Origin: Sinomicrobium oceani
Lineage (GTDB): Bacteria > Bacteroidota > Bacteroidia > Flavobacteriales > Flavobacteriaceae
Reading direction: 5' to 3'
DNA: 64,000 nucleotides
Assembly (NCBI RefSeq): GCF_900119185.1
Contig: NZ_FPJE01000001.1
Location: forward strand, 1 to 64,000
The stretch's first letter is position 1. Every line of letters begins with the position of its first letter. Below are positions 61,452 to 64,000 of the stretch, piece after piece. The translations under genes and the position numbers were made by a program. The notes under the pieces were generated by a model. The model ran no database searches. It was given only the letters and a program-made list of their open reading frames with translations, and was not told the origin of the DNA.

Positions 61452-62213
61452 TTAACGGTAGACCTTGATATAGTCCACAATAAACTGCTGTGGAAATATC
61501 GAATCATCGACTTCCGGTCCGCCGAAATTTCCTCCTACGGCCATATTGATAAGAAAGTAAAAAGGATGTTTAAACGGATAGGTATCCTCATTTTTAGGTT
61601 CCGGGGAAAAGGTATAAACTTCCCGGCTGTCGATAAAGAATATAATCCGTTCGCTGTTCCACGATACACCGTACGTATGAAAATCCCGGGCGAGACCGGG
61701 AACTACGGTTGTTTTGGTATTTACGGTATTTCCGTGACTTTCCGGGGTATGTAATGAGGTGTGTACCGTATCGGGTTGCCGCCCTACGTATTCCATGATA
61801 TCGATCTCACCCGCCCCGGGCCATCCGGCTTCTGCTATGTTACTTCCGAGCATCCATAATGCCGGCCATAGTCCTTTTCCCTTCGGCACCTTAGCCCTTA
61901 TTTCTATAGTACCATACCTGAATTCCGCTTTACCCCTGGTATTGATCTTTCCACTGTAATACGTATCTCCTACTTTGTCGGCCGTAATCATGAGAAAGCC
62001 ATCTTTTACGGTCACGTAATCCTTATTATAGATCTGTCGTTCGTTATTGCCCCAGCCACAAAGATCGGGACACCCGTCACCGGTTTCGTAATTCCAGCGG
62101 AGTGAAGACAGGCTATCCCCGTTAAAATGCTCCTCCCACAACAGTTCCTTATCGTTCTGGGCTATCAGTACCAGATGGGAAAAACTCAAAAACAGTAGTG
62201 CTTTTAATTTCAT
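61452..62213 (-). CDS. GH16 family beta-glucanase (laminarinase-like)
   Basis: 253 residues with signal peptide (MKLKALLFLSFSHLVLIAQ). The catalytic block GEIDIMEYVG has Glu136, Asp138 and Glu141, with the conserved TRGKAEFRYGTIEIRAKVPKGKGLWPALWMLG (about 92-123) before it. It cuts beta-1,3- or mixed beta-1,3/1,4-glucans such as laminarin outside the cytoplasm. Its ATG overlaps the GH3 stop by one base (TAATG), so both are translated as one unit and degrade one polymer: GH16 makes oligomers and GH3 releases glucose. Confidence 0.95.
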   Translation of the reverse strand: MKLKALLFLSFSHLVLIAQNDKELLWEEHFNGDSLSSLRWNYETGDGCPDLCGWGNNERQIYNKDYVTVKDGFLMITADKVGDTYYSGKINTRGKAEFRYGTIEIRAKVPKGKGLWPALWMLGSNIAEAGWPGAGEIDIMEYVGRQPDTVHTSLHTPESHGNTVNTKTTVVPGLARDFHTYGVSWNSERIIFFIDSREVYTFSPEPKNEDTYPFKHPFYFLINMAVGGNFGGPEVDDSIFPQQFIVDYIKVYR

Positions 62214-64000
62214 TATTGTTCGGATTTAAATTCGAAAGCGGTCATATCGGTATCCACAGAATTTCCGCCGATAAAAAGTTTAAAACGTCCCGGTTCGGCC
62301 TCCCATTTCCTGTTGATGGTATAAAAGGAGAGCATTTGTTCGTCAATTACAAAATTAACGGTTTTAGCCTCCCCCGGCTCAAGGTAAATTTTTTCAAAAG
62401 CTTTGAGCATTTTCACCGGACGTGTCAGGCTGGCGACTTCGTCATGCAGGTATAGCTGTACCACTTCGGCCCCGGCCATTTTACCGGTATTGGTCACGGT
62501 CACCGTTACGTTGATCTTTTCCCCGGGACCAAAAGTATCCCGGTCCTGCCGGATATTACCGTATGCAAAATGGGTATAACTCAGCCCGAACCCGAACGGG
62601 AACAACGCCTCGTTTGGCGTATCATTATAATGAGAATAGGTCACCTGTTCCCCGCCTTCCGGTCGCCCTGTAGGTTTCCTGTTATAATACAGCGGGGACT
62701 GCCCTACGCTATGCGGAAAGGATACAGGCAGCTTTCCTGCGGGATTATACTTTCCGAACAGCACTTCCCCCACTGCATTTCCGTGTTCCGTACCTAAAAA
62801 CCAGGTTTCCAGAATAGCTTTCATGCTACCCGAACTTTCACTGATATTCATGGGGCGGCCGTTCATCAATACCATCACCGTATTTTTATTAATGCGATGC
62901 ACCGCATCGATCAATTGCTGTTGTACCCCGGCAAAACGGATATCGGCCTGACTCCTGCCTTCACCGGACTGAAAGGCATCTTCTCCCACAACGAGAATAA
63001 CCACATCTGCTTTACCTGCAAGGGACAGTGCTTCCGCAAAACCGCTGGTATCATCGGTATTGATATGGAGCGGGGACAAAAAATTCCGCGCTCCCGTGGC
63101 CAGGTCGGCCCCTTTTGCGTAGGTCACCGTACATGATGCGGGAGCATGGTTGCGTATGCCCTCCAGTACCGAAACAGCCGAACCCGGATCTGCCTGTGCT
63201 CTCCAGTTTCCGAGGGGAGAATCTTTATCGTCGGCCAAGGGCCCTATCACTGCAATGGTCCCGCTCTTTTCGTGCAGTGGCAGGATATGATCTTGGTTTT
63301 TGAGAAGCACGATAGACTTTCGGGCTGCTTCCAGGGCAACTTCACGGTTTTCAACAGTGTACAACTCCTTTTTTTCCCGTTCTTCGTTACTGTAGCGATA
63401 AGGGTCATCGAACAACCCCAGGTTAAATTTAACCCTTAAAATACGTTTTACGGCATCATCTATTACCGACTCCGGTATTTTATGGTCTTTCAGCAGGCCT
63501 GCCAGGTTTTCCTCATAGGCCCCTCCCTCCATGTCCATATCTATGCCGGCGCGTACTGCGAGTTCCGATGCACGGACCTTATCGCCCGCTACCCCGTGGG
63601 GGATCAATTCGGCAATAGCCCCCCAGTCGGACACGTTAAAACCTTTCCACTGCCACTCCTCCTTGAGAATTTCACGTTGCAAATAACGATCGGCACTCGC
63701 CGGGATACCGTCGATATCATTAAACGAACTCATAAAGGTAGCCACCCCTGCTGCTGCAGCGGCCTTAAAAGGCGGCAGTATCGTATTGTGAAGTTCATGC
63801 ATACCGATATTCACCGTATTGTAATCGCGTCCTGCTTCGGCAAAACCATACCCGGCAAAATGTTTGGCGCAGGCCGCAATCGTAGCCGGATCGGAAAGAT
63901 CATCGCCCTGAAATCCTTTTATTCTCGCTACGGCAATCCTCGTATTGAGATAAGGATCTTCACCCGCACCTTCCATGATTCTTCCCCAGCGTGCATCGCG
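62213..64000 (-). CDS. bglX: GH3 beta-glucosidase, N-terminal end beyond the window
   Basis: 596 residues are visible and the frame stays open to the right edge (RDARWGRIMEGAGEDPYLN, the BglX (R/K)D.RWGR.EGAGEDP motif). The nucleophile Asp is in GFNVSDWGAI, the second domain has IAVIGPLADDKDSPLGNW and VVGEDAFQSGEGRSQADI, and a fibronectin III-like C-terminal domain ends at VDTDMTAFEFKSEQ. The missing N-terminal part should hold the signal peptide and the first 100 residues or so. It removes glucose from beta-glucan oligomers in the periplasm or at the surface and is in an operon with the GH16 gene. Confidence 0.95.
   Translation of the reverse strand, partial: RDARWGRIMEGAGEDPYLNTRIAVARIKGFQGDDLSDPATIAACAKHFAGYGFAEAGRDYNTVNIGMHELHNTILPPFKAAAAAGVATFMSSFNDIDGIPASADRYLQREILKEEWQWKGFNVSDWGAIAELIPHGVAGDKVRASELAVRAGIDMDMEGGAYEENLAGLLKDHKIPESVIDDAVKRILRVKFNLGLFDDPYRYSNEEREKKELYTVENREVALEAARKSIVLLKNQDHILPLHEKSGTIAVIGPLADDKDSPLGNWRAQADPGSAVSVLEGIRNHAPASCTVTYAKGADLATGARNFLSPLHINTDDTSGFAEALSLAGKADVVILVVGEDAFQSGEGRSQADIRFAGVQQQLIDAVHRINKNTVMVLMNGRPMNISESSGSMKAILETWFLGTEHGNAVGEVLFGKYNPAGKLPVSFPHSVGQSPLYYNRKPTGRPEGGEQVTYSHYNDTPNEALFPFGFGLSYTHFAYGNIRQDRDTFGPGEKINVTVTVTNTGKMAGAEVVQLYLHDEVASLTRPVKMLKAFEKIYLEPGEAKTVNFVIDEQMLSFYTINRKWEAEPGRFKLFIGGNSVDTDMTAFEFKSEQ

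Overview
The window looks like chromosomal DNA of a marine or soil Bacteroidota, most likely a member of the Flavobacteriaceae. Supporting signs are short A-rich leaders instead of Shine-Dalgarno sequences, many -7 boxes of the form TAnnTTTG, a type IX secretion sorting domain, a TonB-dependent receptor with a carboxypeptidase-regulatory domain, OmpA/PD40 and FadL-type outer membrane proteins, DUF4251 and GxGYxYP families, and many lipoproteins with short lipoboxes. The genus cannot be fixed from the sequence alone.

Positions 1-3743 are accessory DNA and visibly more AT-rich than the rest. They hold the tail of an IS21-type element (istB end and terminal repeats), a short ORF that the IS appears to have cut, a LexA/CI-like self-cleaving repressor with direct-repeat operators, two lipoprotein genes of unknown function and a tyrosine recombinase. 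The recombinase sits directly against the 3' end of a tRNA-Pro(CGG) gene at 3744-3817. This is the right end of an integrative element that uses the tRNA as its attachment site. The rest of the element lies to the left of the window.

From 3979 to about 27310 the DNA is ordinary core: PQQ-type sugar dehydrogenase, dihydrolipoyl dehydrogenase, adenylosuccinate lyase, a minimal T9SS-exported protein, DUF6265 plus Zn-ribbon pair, CBS protein, M28 peptidase, SDR, TPR protein, a large lipoprotein, alpha/beta hydrolase, FadL-like porin plus SGNH lipoprotein, VanX-type dipeptidase, cytochrome c, OmpA/PD40 protein and release factor 3. Positions 27564-28297 carry a small AT-rich two-gene module of unknown function. 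Positions 28428-32726 form a surface-polysaccharide locus: methyltransferase, nucleotide-sugar epimerase and three glycosyltransferases in divergent arms.

From 32744 to 42825 lie Sua5/TsaC, CCA-adding enzyme, heme A synthase, a pRiA4b-type protein, a nucleoid-associated protein, a conserved kinase-like unknown, an ABC exporter pair and a divergent LysE/LysR pair. From 43006 onward lie a GxGYxYP putative glycoside hydrolase, DUF4251 lipoprotein, nucleoside deaminase, a 596-residue protein that resembles a nitronate-monooxygenase barrel, a TonB receptor, UvrB, a SUMF1-domain protein followed by a Tat-exported Gfo/Idh oxidoreductase, a serine beta-lactamase-like lipoprotein, a thioredoxin, an AI-2E transporter, a methyltransferase, a DnaQ-like exonuclease and, at the right edge, a GH3-GH16 pair for beta-glucan (laminarin-like) breakdown.

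No CRISPR array, rRNA or complete known defence system was seen. The least explained parts are the tRNA-Pro element with its unusual integrase, the 27.5-28.3 kb two-gene module, and the 596-residue barrel protein.
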